Origin: Talpa occidentalis
Lineage: Eukaryota > Chordata > Mammalia > Eulipotyphla > Talpidae
Assembly: GCF_014898055.3 (NCBI RefSeq)
Contig: NW_023605083.1
Span: 62,350,228-62,414,227, forward strand
Direction of reading: 5' to 3'
Length of the DNA stretch: 64,000 bases
Under the pieces are notes generated by a model. It did not search any database, had not been told where the DNA came from, and saw only the letters and a list, made by a program, of their open reading frames with translations. The position numbers and the translations under genes are program-made. Shown in pieces: positions 1 to 10,739 of this stretch; position 1 is the stretch's first letter, and each line of letters starts with the position of its first letter.

Positions 1-1270
1 CCATCTGGGTCTTAGATAAATTATATCTTCAATTTTGATATATTATATCTTCAAAAATTACTTAAGGGAATGCTATTTAATAAATCTGTTTTCCTTTCTA
101 TTTTTCTGACAACATATTTCAACTAGCTCGTAATTCAAAAGAAATATTCAAAAAGGCTTATATTTAAACATTTCCAAGTGAACATCAGAGAAATCAAATG
201 ATCAAACTAAAATATTAATAGCCACACATGACTTAAATGCTTCCTTAACTCATCTTTTATTTTGATGTGATTTTCTTGCACATTAAAAAAATATCCTTTT
301 GCACCATCTGTTCCTATAATACTTTGGCATTCTTCTAAAAAATCATTTCAAGACTCTGTAGTTTGGAAATACCTCCATGAAAGTTTCTTAAAGACAATAA
401 ATTAGAAAAAGAATTTCCATTCCAACTGGCTTGTTTCTTAACAAACAGCAGATGAATTACTCAAGAATCACAGAACTACATCAATGTTTTGTTAGAATCA
501 CACATTTTCCTTTTGATTTTCCCTTTGACCCTATGGCTACATTGTGCTGGAGGAAATAATATTTTATGAGCAATGTGTACAATCTGTGCAATAATTTTCC
601 TTCAAAATAAGTCAATCTAATTTTATAATTTGAAATATAAAGTGTGATGAATTTTGACGTAGTCACATTCATTTTATGGATAAACATTTAACAAACAACT
701 AGATTGCCAAAATAAATTCCCCAAGGGAAGCTGATAGACTGAAACTGTAACACCGGTAAGTCAGTAAGTAGATTCTTACTTTGTGAAATTGTAACATGCA
801 TTTAGATAAAAATCAGACTTTTCCAATTTTTGACAGCAGTGAAAGATAATTTAGTGGCTCGCTTTTTCAATGTGTACAACTCCAAGTCATTGATAGTAAT
901 TAAGAAATATAAGTCATTGATATTAAGATAGCGATACTGAAATTGTAGTGGAAGAAACAGCACCAGGGTCACTAACCTCCTCAGAGAAGTCAAAATACGG
1001 GTATTCAGTTGTTTACAAATACATTCATCCTTTCAGTCCAATATTCATCAAACAGCTGTGTCTGGATACTATGTTAGTTTCTGCAATGAATTATTAATAG
1101 CTTTAATATTTTAAATAAAATTTAGCTATCATCCTTAGATACAACTGAACACCCATCTTGTAGCATTTATAACCTAATTCATCTTCTACATACTAGTCAG
1201 AATTATCTTGGTAGTATTAAAATTATACGATAAAGTTCAATGTCTCTAACATAGTTTATAAAGACCATTA
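1..1270. other. AT-rich intergenic stretch
   Basis: No gene, SINE or L1 recognised. ORFs of 63-68 codons on the minus strand are chance. An L2-like segment follows at about 1280-1700 (L2 3' tail caggctgttgataatttgctgaatgagtaaatg). Confidence 0.6.
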
Positions 1271-1721
1271 TGGTCTCACACTTGCTCACCTCTCTGGTCA
1301 GGCCGCTGCACCCTGCTCTCCAGCCATGCATGGAAGTCCGGCTTTGGAAGGCTGATTCCAATGTCCAAAAGTTCTTCCTTCTCTCCTGGCCTCTTTCCTT
1401 GCCCCTTTATTTTCTAGTCTAAACATTTTCCCAGTAAAAACCTCCAGGGAGTAAAACATGGTCAGGTGAGCCTCTTATGAATCTCATAACACCTGAGCTT
1501 TTCCATCAGGTCACCCCTAGCAGCAAGTTATCTATTGGTGTGTTTTTTTGTAGAGTGTGTCTACACTCTACACCTGGGGAGGTCAGGTGCTACTGCTCTT
1601 TGCTGGAGAGATGTCAATATGTGCAATCGGTCCTCGGCACATGGATAGCACCTTAGCACAGGCTGTTGATAATTTGCTGAATGAGTAAATGAAAAATTGG
1701 AACCTGTATTCTTCCCATTTT

Positions 1722-1885
1722 TTTAAAAGATTTATTTTATTTATACAAGAACCAGGGTACAGTCCAGATGTGTGGGAGGTTGAGAGGATTCACCAGAGAC
1801 AGAGCAGGGAACAGAAAAGGCAGAATGACCGAAATACACTGCTGAGGACTGTATAACAATAAATAAATCTTTAAAAAAATAAAGT
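1722..1885 (-). mobile_element. Partial SINE with oppositely oriented tail
   Basis: A minus-strand SINE tail and body (aagatttattttatttatacaagaacc ... gaaatacactgctgagga) run to about 1847. At about 1850 the text switches to what looks like a plus-strand SINE tail (tgtataacaataaataaatctttaaaaaaat). Either two opposed copies were joined by deletion or one copy was rearranged. Confidence 0.7.
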
Positions 1886-2503
1886 AAGTCAATTATTTTT
1901 TAAAAAGAGAAATATTTGATGTTAAATGCACACATCTAAAAATATTCTTTCTTCTCCCATATCTTTTATTATAATTTATTGTTAAAGCACTTTATATCGA
2001 CATCAGTAAAGCCCCAATCTTTCCTATCTAGATTAAGTGGCTTATTCTAGGTTTGAGGTACTACAACTCAAAATACAAGGTTGCTCCAAAGGTAACTTAA
2101 ATCCCTTTTTTTGAAAGCATGATAAGAAGTAAAAATTACGTAATCTAAAGAAATAAATACACTCTTATTAAGGCAATGAGAACTGTGTTAATCTGGATAA
2201 ACTGCTTTGAACTGTACAATACAGTTTTTTTTTCTATTTTTTAAAATGTATTTATTTTCTCACATCATTGTTAATTTTCGACAGCATTTCATTTCTCCCT
2301 TCAGATATAGTCCCCATATTTCTCCAGAGTAATCTACTTTTTAAAGCTTTATTTCAGTGGTATCTTACAAAACATTATTGATATGGGTATTTCATGCTAA
2401 TGTTATAGTGTGATTTTAAAGCTTTATAGATTCCAAGATCAAGTCTGTAAATTAAATAAATATCTATGCATTTTGACTGGAAGGAATTGCATGAGAGCGA
2501 GAA

Positions 2504-2522
2504 TGAGAGAGAGAGAGAGAGA
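2504..2522. repeat. (GA)n microsatellite
   Basis: A short run of GA dinucleotides (gagagagagagagagaga). Confidence 0.85.
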
Positions 2523-2755
2523 AGTAGATATGGATATTCTGTAAGCTTCTTGATAGTTTTAAAATTCTATAATTTCAAGACTTCTCAATTATCATATGCA
2601 AAAACATAGGTTTCAATCCATACTAGATACAGCAGAAATTCAAACAGAAATGTTGTCAAATGTTCTTTCACAATAGAAATAATTTATGAAAATGTTTACA
2701 TATGACCTTGCTCACAATGAAAGTGAATGTTTTGCACATAAATAAGCCTCAGGAG

Positions 2756-2823
2756 TGCATGAATAAATCCATCAATTGGTCAATGAACATGTATGAACAA
2801 ATCCATCAATTGGTCAATGAACA
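2756..2823. repeat. 34-bp tandem duplication
   Basis: Two adjacent 34-bp units (tgYatgaaYaaatccatcaa...), 2756-2789 and 2790-2823, differing at two transitions. Confidence 0.95.
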
Positions 2824-3471
2824 GAAAATAAAGTTTGTGAATTAAAATGCTGTCTCTGCTGCCCTCCTGTGGCTAGAAAATTTATATCTGAAAGACTTCA
2901 AATGAGAAAATCGGTGTCCTTTAGGGGAGTCTGAAAGTTCGGGCTTGGTATTTTTCTTAGAGTCTCTGAGACAGATATTATCTTAATCGATCAAGGCAAA
3001 ATTCCCAAGAACTAATGCACTATCCATCTCTTCCCACCTACAGAAGAAACTAAGTAATTGTTACAGATGGAATCAATAGTCACTAACATTTGGGTAATCA
3101 CAGTTTATGGAAATTTTTCATTTGTGCTATCACATAAAATTCCTGCTAAGAATAGGCAGTGATAATAATGATAATAATTGCAGCTCTTTTTATTAGAAAT
3201 AGTCTTTATAATCTTCTATATTTTGGTTCACTACAATTTTGCTTCTTTTCTCATTCACTATGAATATAAGAGATGCAGTTTACCTCTTTTTAAGTCTTAT
3301 CTTCTCCCCAAATTTACTCTTTTTGAATTAGTTCCTTACATCCTATGCACATTTTATATTCCCTTCCATGAAGTTAGTATTTTTTTTTAGTATTTTTATA
3401 CTTAGGGTTGATTTTCTTTCTCTGGGAATGATTTTTAGATCTGATACCCAATTAGTCTTTCTTTCACTCAG

Positions 3472-4177
3472 TTTTTTTTTTAATATTTTATTTTATATAA
3501 TTTTTACATCATTTTTCATCTTTCCACAATGTATGAATTTCATTATGGTTATATTCCCCATACAATTGCAACCCCCTCCTTATTTTAACTCTAGTCCTTC
3601 CTCTCCCCGCCCCTCCCCCTCTTGTGTGTCTCTGGTTTATAGTTGCTTGTTGATTTTGATTTTTACTTTGTATTGATTAGTCTTTTTCCTGGTCTCTTAT
3701 TTAAGTTTTCTAAATTCCTGCTATGAGTGAGACCATCCGATATTTTTCTTTTTCTTTCTGGCTTATTTCGCTGAGCATGATCCCTTCTAGCTCCATCCAT
3801 GTTGCTGCACACTGCATGCATTTATCTTTTTTGATTGCTGAGTAATATTCCATTGTGTATATGTACCACATCTTCTTGATTCAGTCATCTATTTTTGGGC
3901 ATTTGGGTTGTTTCCATAGCTTACCTATTGTAAATTGTGCTGCTATGAACATAGGTGTGTAGGCGCCCTTTGGAATTAATGTTTCTGTGTCATTTGGGTA
4001 AATACTTAGGAGTAGAATTGCTGGATCATATGGAAGCTCTATGTTTAGTAGGTCCAGAAATCTCCACACAGCTCTCCATAGTGGTTGGACCAGTTTGCAC
4101 TCCCACCAGCAGTGCAGGAGAGTTCCTTTTTCTCTACAACCTCGCCAACATTTGTTGTTGCTAGTTTTTTTAATATG
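3472..4177 (-). mobile_element. 5'-truncated L1 3' end with TSD
   Basis: Minus-strand copy: poly-T at 3472, the 3' UTR complement (ttccccatacaattgcaaccccc), then the complement of the ORF2 C-terminus up to 4177. The 12-bp TSD tctttcactcag occurs at 3460-3471 and 4178-4189. It has the longer 3' UTR variant (extra cattttcatctttccacaatgtatg) shared with the copy at 32403, so it belongs to a different subfamily from the full-length element. ORFs of 62-102 codons here are L1-derived or chance. Confidence 0.92.
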
Positions 4178-4189
4178 TCTTTCACTCAG

Positions 4190-4481
4190 TTTTTTTTTTT
4201 TAAATTTTTAAAAAATTTTTTAAGATTTATGTATTTATTTATACAAGAACCGGGGTACAGGCCAGGTTCGCAGGAGGGTGAGAGGATTCACTGAAGACAG
4301 AGCAGGAAGCAGAACAGGCAGACTGAAGAAATACACTGGTGATGGGAGCAGCGGGCGAGACAGGAGAGGTCTGCTCGCTATGTGGGACCCTCGCCTGCCA
4401 GCCGGGATTGAACCGGTGCTGCAGAGGCTACAGACAGCTTCACAGCGCGGCATTCAACTGCCTGAGCCACCAGGGGAGGCC
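4190..4481 (-). mobile_element. tRNA-derived SINE beside an L1 insertion
   Basis: Minus-strand copy with poly-T (4190-4202), body (gtgagaggattcactgaagacagag) and head complement (ccaccaggggaggcc) ending at 4481. Its poly-T directly abuts the right TSD of the L1 at 3472-4177, so the L1 inserted at the SINE's tail junction. ORFs of about 70 codons here are not genes. Confidence 0.9.
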
Positions 4482-4922
4482 CTCACTTAATTTTTAAAGG
4501 TCTGCTCTGGCTTTCCATGAATACTTCTATCAGGAATGTGATAGTTCACTGTGTTTTTGGTTATAATTTGAAGCTTGAATAGTCTCTTTTACTAGAGTTT
4601 TGCATGGTTTTATTTGTTCTTCTGACCTTTTTTTTGGGGGGAGGGATATGTTGGGAGGATTGAATTATATCACTGTCATGCTTGAGTGTCCGCAAATTTC
4701 CCTAATTTAATTTTTAGTGTTGGATTTTAATATATATTGTCATCAACTTAATTAAAACTAGCTTTTAAAATAATGTATTTTTAGAGCAAAAATGTTCACA
4801 AACCTGAATGAGATGCTTCTCAGCAAAAGATATGTTTTAGTCTTCAGGATTATAATCATAAAGGAATTGCTATTGAGATACCAAAATCACTACTAATGAT
4901 TTTTTTTTTTTTGCTTATCACC

Positions 4923-5192
4923 ATTTTTTTATGTTTTATTTTTTATTTTTTTAATTTTATTTTTATATTCCCCATACAATTGCAACCCCCTTATTTTGAC
5001 CCCAACCCTTCCTTTCCCCGCCCCCCCCCCATAGTATGTCTCTGGTTCATAGTTGTTTGTTGATTTTGATTTTTTCTTTCTTATAGTTATTCTTTTTTCT
5101 GGTCCCTTATTTAGGTTTTCTACATTCCTGCTATGAGTGAGACCATCCGGTATTTTTCTTTTTCTTTCTGGCTTATTTTGCTGAGCATGAGC
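4923..5192 (-). mobile_element. Short 5'-truncated L1 3' end
   Basis: Minus-strand copy of the L1 3' end: T-rich tail, ttccccatacaattgcaaccccc, C-rich tract, ctctggttcatagttg and gcttattttgctgagcatga. It stops abruptly at 5192. The 105-codon minus-strand ORF (4929-5246) runs through it and is not a gene. A TSD could not be fixed because of the T-runs. Confidence 0.88.
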
Positions 5193-7337
5193 CACATGGA
5201 CAGTTGCAATATTGCAGGAGGTTAAATATGGTTGAACTTTTCGCAAAGTGAAAGATGGATTATGGAAGATAATTTTTAATCTTGAGACTAAATAGGGTTA
5301 TCAATGATTATTTCGAAGGTGGTTTAGAATTGCTAAACTGAAAAACTTCTTGAGCATGCGTTCATTGTGAATAAAGACTTCCAGGTTAGCTAGACTATTT
5401 TTTTTTTTTGACAGAATGGACAGATTTGGGAATTATTTAAAGGTAATGTACCTGGAATTGAGAGGACATTTTACAAATCTTTCATTATGTCAGTTTGGAC
5501 AAAAGTGGGAAAAGATAAGCTCATTCTGATATCATTATAAAGTCCTCTCTTTCTTACTGTTTCCCCTAAGTTATTACATCTCCCTTCCTGTCAACTATTC
5601 ACTCTGCCACATACAAGGGCCCACCTTCTTCTTCACTGCAATACCCTAGATATTTGTCCTTATTTGTTTCATGTTTATTTTTGTCCCAACTCTCATCTTA
5701 ACTCTTTTTCCCATTTATGGCTTCACCTTGAGTTTTGGAACTATTCATTACAATCTTCTGGCTAGCAAATACATTTGGCTAGAATTCATTTTTTCTCTTC
5801 TATTCCTTCTACAAAAAGGGTTGACTATAAATTGTGATGATAAAACTTGTATAAAATGAAGAGATACATGGGTAGAGTCCATATTCGGATTCTGAAAACT
5901 GTTTTAATGATATCACTCCAGAGTTAAACTAAGTAAATTTCACGAGATTTCTTCTTATATGTTCCTCTATTATCATAAATATCTCATAATATTTAATTGT
6001 GATAAGTACCATTTTGTTGTTTTGAAGAAACACTCCCAGATGATCAGCAGATGGCACTGCTAACTTGAAAAATCAATTCTTGGAGGCACTGAAATTTGGA
6101 CACCTGCCTTTTGAAACCATTAACAGACACTAATTTTTCAGTGCATATGTGTTTTGTAGAATGATGAAAAAATACAGGTAAGCATATGGAAAACATTTAA
6201 AATCATCCATAATTGCAGATAAAATCACATTGAACATATAAATATGTTGCCAAGTTTTATTTTCACATGTTTAACAAAAATGGAATCTTTTCTATAGGTT
6301 CTGAGCAGCCAAGTTTTTTAAATGAACAATGAATTGTAAACCAGTTGCCATGTCGTCTTTTTCAGCAACATGGCTTTTCATGGCTATTAAGTTCTACTAT
6401 ACTTTAGTTAGTCAATAAGAAGTCTGAAATTCAGGTTATTTCCAATTTCTTACTCTTATAAATAATGCTGTCATGAACATCCTTATTCATAATTCCTTAT
6501 TTATAGGGTCACATACTTGATTGTCTCTACTGGATCACTTTCTAGAAGTAGAACCTCTGCTTTAAAATATATCTATATTTTTAATGTATTCATTTCATAT
6601 TGGTCCCCAGATAGGACATACTTATTTACACTTTCCTTTGATTTTTATACAATGAACATTATATCAAAAATCATTTGCTCCAATATAAATGTAAAATATA
6701 ACTTAAAAATTGTCTTTGATTAAATATTTTCAATTTTTTAGTGTTATGATCTACTTGATTTTTGGAATTTCTTATTACTATCTTATGATCCTTTAAAAAA
6801 TGGAATAATTCATGATATCTCTAATTTTGTAAGCATGCTCTATCTATTAAAGTTATCATTGCCATTATTGTTATTCTCAACATCCCGATGTCATCAAACC
6901 AAGAGTTATTTAGAAGAATATTATTTTACTTTGGAAAGAATACATTTCTTCTTTTTGAAGTCCATGTATTTTTCCTTTGAGTGTAATTTTATGATCAAAT
7001 TTAATAAACATGCATAGAGACTATGAAAAGGATTAGTCTATATTTGTATGCCATGGAATTCAAATTTTACATTTCTGGTTTACTTCTCAAGTTTTCGATA
7101 GAATGTAACTTATTTTTTGACCACTTGATTTCTCATAGAGTTGCTAAAATTTCTAACCATTATGTTTCTTTTCCCTTACATTTTTTTCTTTATATATTAT
7201 TTTTTGAAGTAACATAAGTTTACAACATTGTATATTATGTTTTCATTGTGGGTTTACATTTTGGCTTAAAAAAGCTCCTTGCCTTTTTTCAGTTATTTAT
7301 TCCTTTTTTCAAAATTCCAATTGCACCCAGTATACTT
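5193..7337. other. AT-rich intergenic stretch
   Basis: Mostly unrecognised AT-rich DNA. The part around 6410-6500 (tcttataaataatgctgtcatgaacatcc) resembles old L1 on the minus strand. ORFs of 60-69 codons have no family likeness. Confidence 0.55.
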
Positions 7338-7357
7338 TGTAATTAATGTGTCAATTA

Positions 7358-7387
7358 TCGCTTCTCGGCCTTTTGGCTAAGATCAAA
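7358..7387 (+). pseudogene. U2 snRNA 5'-end retrocopy fragment with TSD
   Basis: About 30 nt identical to the 5' end of U2 snRNA (tcgcttctcggccttttggctaagatcaa). It is flanked by near-perfect direct repeats tgtaattaaYgtgtcaatta at 7338-7357 and 7388-7407. The TSD shows it arrived by retrotransposition and was cut off at its 3' side, a known class of short snRNA retropseudogenes. It is too short to be a functional U2. Confidence 0.9.
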
Positions 7388-7794
7388 TGTAATTAACGTG
7401 TCAATTAGTGTGTTATTAGTGTATCAATTAATAGATGGTTGTAAAGTGGTGGAGAAGCTTGATCTTTTCAGTAGCTTTAAGCATTTTACTCAAAGTCTTC
7501 TATGTTTTTGCAAAGGCTCCCACAGGCCCATGTCATCACATATTGTAGATGAATCGGGTCTTGAATTCCATAGTATAAATACTGTAAAGGAGGACATGTG
7601 TGTCTCTTACGTAATCATCGTTTAGAAAGCTGCCTGTGATACAGAGTTGTTCCCATTTAAATTAATGGCACTTTAAGTATAATGGTCTTTCACTTAATGA
7701 CAGGGTTTTCAAGAATAACTTAAAATCTTTAAGCAAAGGATAGGTGTATTTGCCCATCAAAACACTGTTGCTATTTATGCTATTACTATTATTA

Positions 7795-7880
7795 TTATAG
7801 CATTTTAGAAATGAGGGAAGAGAGATCAAGTTACTTGCCCAAAGTAAGACAGCCAGGATCCAAACCCACACACAAAAAAA
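7795..7880 (-). repeat. MIR fragment
   Basis: cattttagaaatgaggga, cttgcccaaagtaagacagcc and aggatccaaaccc match the MIR core on the minus strand. Confidence 0.75.
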
Positions 7881-7899
7881 TCTGAGTTTGTGCTTTTAT

Positions 7900-10150
7900 G
7901 ACCACAATCATGCCAGAGAGAGAGAGGGCTGCAAATAAAAAATGAAAGTGCTGACTTTGTTTAAAACTCTGTAAGATGGTGGTGAGCGATGCAGTATTGG
8001 TTTGCTATGCTTGGGTGCCTAGCAGCTGCCCAGGCCACTACAGTGATTGTTTACACAACTTAGGGAGTATTAGAAGAGGTTGGCTTGGCAGGCGTGGTGA
8101 GCTCCTTACAGTGACCAGGAGAAGCAATGGCTGTAATGGGGGCTCCCACAACTGAGATTTGGCAAGATCCTCATTAAAGGAGGGTGGGCAAGAGAGGAAG
8201 AAAATAGCAGATGTGGAGATAGCTGAAGAGACTTAGTTGTGAATTCAAGAGCAACCTACTGACCCATCCCAGGACTTCCAATGGACATGATAGGACCTAT
8301 TGCCACATGAAGAAATGAAGCTGAAAGTAGAACATTTTGCTTGTTTCTTGACAAACAGTCCTTTTACCTGTGTGCTAGCATGGCCTAAATAAATAGTATT
8401 CTTCTAAGGGGAGAAGGCAAAGGCAATAGAACCCAGTTGGCAGGAGACACATCCAGAATATTAAAGGATGGGTTTGCACTGGGCATAGCTCAGGCCAAGC
8501 CAGCACGGCTTTACAACAGCCTAGATCCAGCAAGCCTGAACCTGAACCCATAGTCCTTCCCCCCAGGGCACCGAGAAACGACAAACACAATCTGGGAGGA
8601 CAGTTACGCAAATGCAAGATTTAAAAGAATCACTCATCACTTACACACTATAGTGTTTTATGAATGACTACTAAACTCATGCAAGTGTTTATGGTTTCAC
8701 CTGCAGCCTGAGCTCTGTCTGCTACCCCAGCTTTGCAGATCTCAGGGAGAGCACATGCTGATAGCCACGGTGCAGCCACAAGGGACAGATCTTCCACGTG
8801 ACGCTGACCTTCAAATTCAAGTTCCTGTCTTATTGGTAACACTAGTAAATGCTGCACATGAACAGACATTCTCTTACAATTTGCCAATGAGAAACAGCAA
8901 ACCAATTCTCATTGGTGCATTCTTTGATAAAACTTAACATCAGGAATTAGGACATTCTTACAGTCACCAGTGGCTGATTGGCAAAAGGTGTTCTTTATTT
9001 TCACAATACCATCCACACATAAGCTAGCAGATCCTGCTTGTCTCTCAAAGATGGAACTATAACATAAAAAATGTCATATATGCATGCATGTTTATTATTT
9101 GTATTTCTTTGAATAATGAGATTATGAGAATACTGAGATTATGAATACAGAGATTATGAAACACCTTAACTAGGTGTCTGAAACTCTGTGAGTTTTCCTT
9201 GTCCTTAATTCTATTTTCGGTTAAATTTTTTTCTTATTAATTGATATAAGTTCCTTGTGGACTATAGTGAGTAGCGCATTGAAATTTCTGTAACGAATAT
9301 TTACCCAATGGTTCTACCTCGCTTCTGATGTCCATGAGTGAATTCTACACACATAGATTCCTGGGCATTTTCTGGCTATTTATTTCTGAGAGAAAGCACT
9401 GTGATACTGCCATCTAAGTGATAACTTTGGGAGGAAAATGCAAACAGAGACAGGCCAGCATGCTTTCAATTGTTTTTCTAGCTGGAGAGCAATCTCCTCT
9501 CCCCCTCTCCCAAGGAGACAAGAGGGACAGGTTGAGTTTTTTCATGCCAGGCATTTGAGAGTGGGAGGTTCCACAGGTGAGGGCCAATGTTGGTCCAAGG
9601 TGATCCTGAAAGAGTGGCAGTATCTGCCTTATTCAGGGCCTGTATATTAGTAATTTCCGCTGTCTACCACTGACCAGCAAAATTCTCCCAACATTAGCTT
9701 AATAACAATAAAAGTGACATTTGACCTCCATCTATGATTCATTACCTTTATATTCAATTGGTTCATAAATTGGACAGAGTAGAGAGGTACTAGTATTTAT
9801 TTTCTCTTTGGTGTTTGCTTCTTAATGATGTAGTCTTCATAATATAAAGTACTTCAAATTTTGTGAAGTCAAATTTATTGCTGCTTTTCTTTATTCTGTA
9901 TGTGGCTTTTATCCTTATAAAATCTTTTCCTCTGTTAAGAACATCCAGAATGATCTGTTTTCATCCAGCGTTTTCACAGTGTGATATTATTAAATCCATG
10001 TGAAATAGTTCATGTACATCATGTGAAGATTTCTTTTCCAGATAATTTAGAAAACACACTGTCGTGACATTTTGGATTATCCTTGTTTACAAAATTGCAA
10101 TAACTTTATCATAGACCACATGTGTCATATAATCCTCAATCCATCAAGAT
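7900..10150. other. Intergenic stretch, mixed composition
   Basis: No recognised gene. About 9840-9960 (cttcaaattttgtgaagtcaaatttattgctgc) may be old minus-strand L1. The rest, including the 70-85 codon ORFs near 8.4-8.9 and 9.4 kb, is unassigned. Confidence 0.5.
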
Positions 10151-10199
10151 CTGGGAACTGTGGGGGTAGGGGGAGATTAAGACCTGCAGGGCCACCTAA

Positions 10200-10703
10200 A
10201 TGGAGCCAGAGAATATTTTTCAGAGACCAGGACATCTGGATAGGGAGTCTGGATGCTTGCTTGTGGTCCTGGGACCTAAGAATGATTGGGGAATCCTAAG
10301 GATACCAACTCAAGTCTCAGATAGTGAGACTGTCCTTCTGCCTGCAGGGAGGACTGGGTGCTGGTGGGAAGAATCAAAGCCAGCAACAGCTGCAGCACAT
10401 ACAGATGGGCAGAAACATGGGGTGGGGGAGTGGTATAAGGACAGCACCAACCTCAGGTCCTCTCCCGTCAGCCAGGGGTGGGTAAGCATTGGGATGGATG
10501 ACCTTACAAGCTTGCTCATGGAGAATGAGGGTTCCAGGTACCTCAGATCTCCTCCATCACGCACTGTGATGTTTTCCCCCAACATCTTCCTGACAGACCC
10601 AGTATATCAGATCAAATCAGGTACTGAGGCACTTGTCACTGTGATACCAACTCAGGGTCCCAATTTTTTATCTCTTTCCCCCAACAGGAGGCTGCAGTCA
10701 TGA
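10200..10703 (+). other. Unidentified 167-codon ORF in a moderately GC-rich block
   Basis: An open frame of 167 codons (start MEPENIFQRPGHLDRESGCL, end LSLSPNRRLQS) in an otherwise stop-rich AT region. The block 10150-10740 is visibly richer in G and C than its flanks. I recognise no domain. Composition is mixed, with no signal peptide, transmembrane segment or repeated motif, and no ribosome-context argument for the start. A non-coding origin (old LTR, retrocopied UTR) with a chance ORF is at least as likely as a gene. Confidence 0.15.
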
Positions 10704-10739
10704 TGAAGAAACATGGTGGATCTTTCCACCATCTTTGGC

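Noticed and set aside
3368..3676. 102-codon plus-strand ORF, Phe/Leu-rich
   Set aside because: It starts in T-rich DNA and runs into the complement of an L1 3' UTR.
7358..7387. Functional U2 snRNA gene
   Set aside because: Only about 30 of the roughly 190 nt are present, with TSDs and no snRNA promoter elements recognised.
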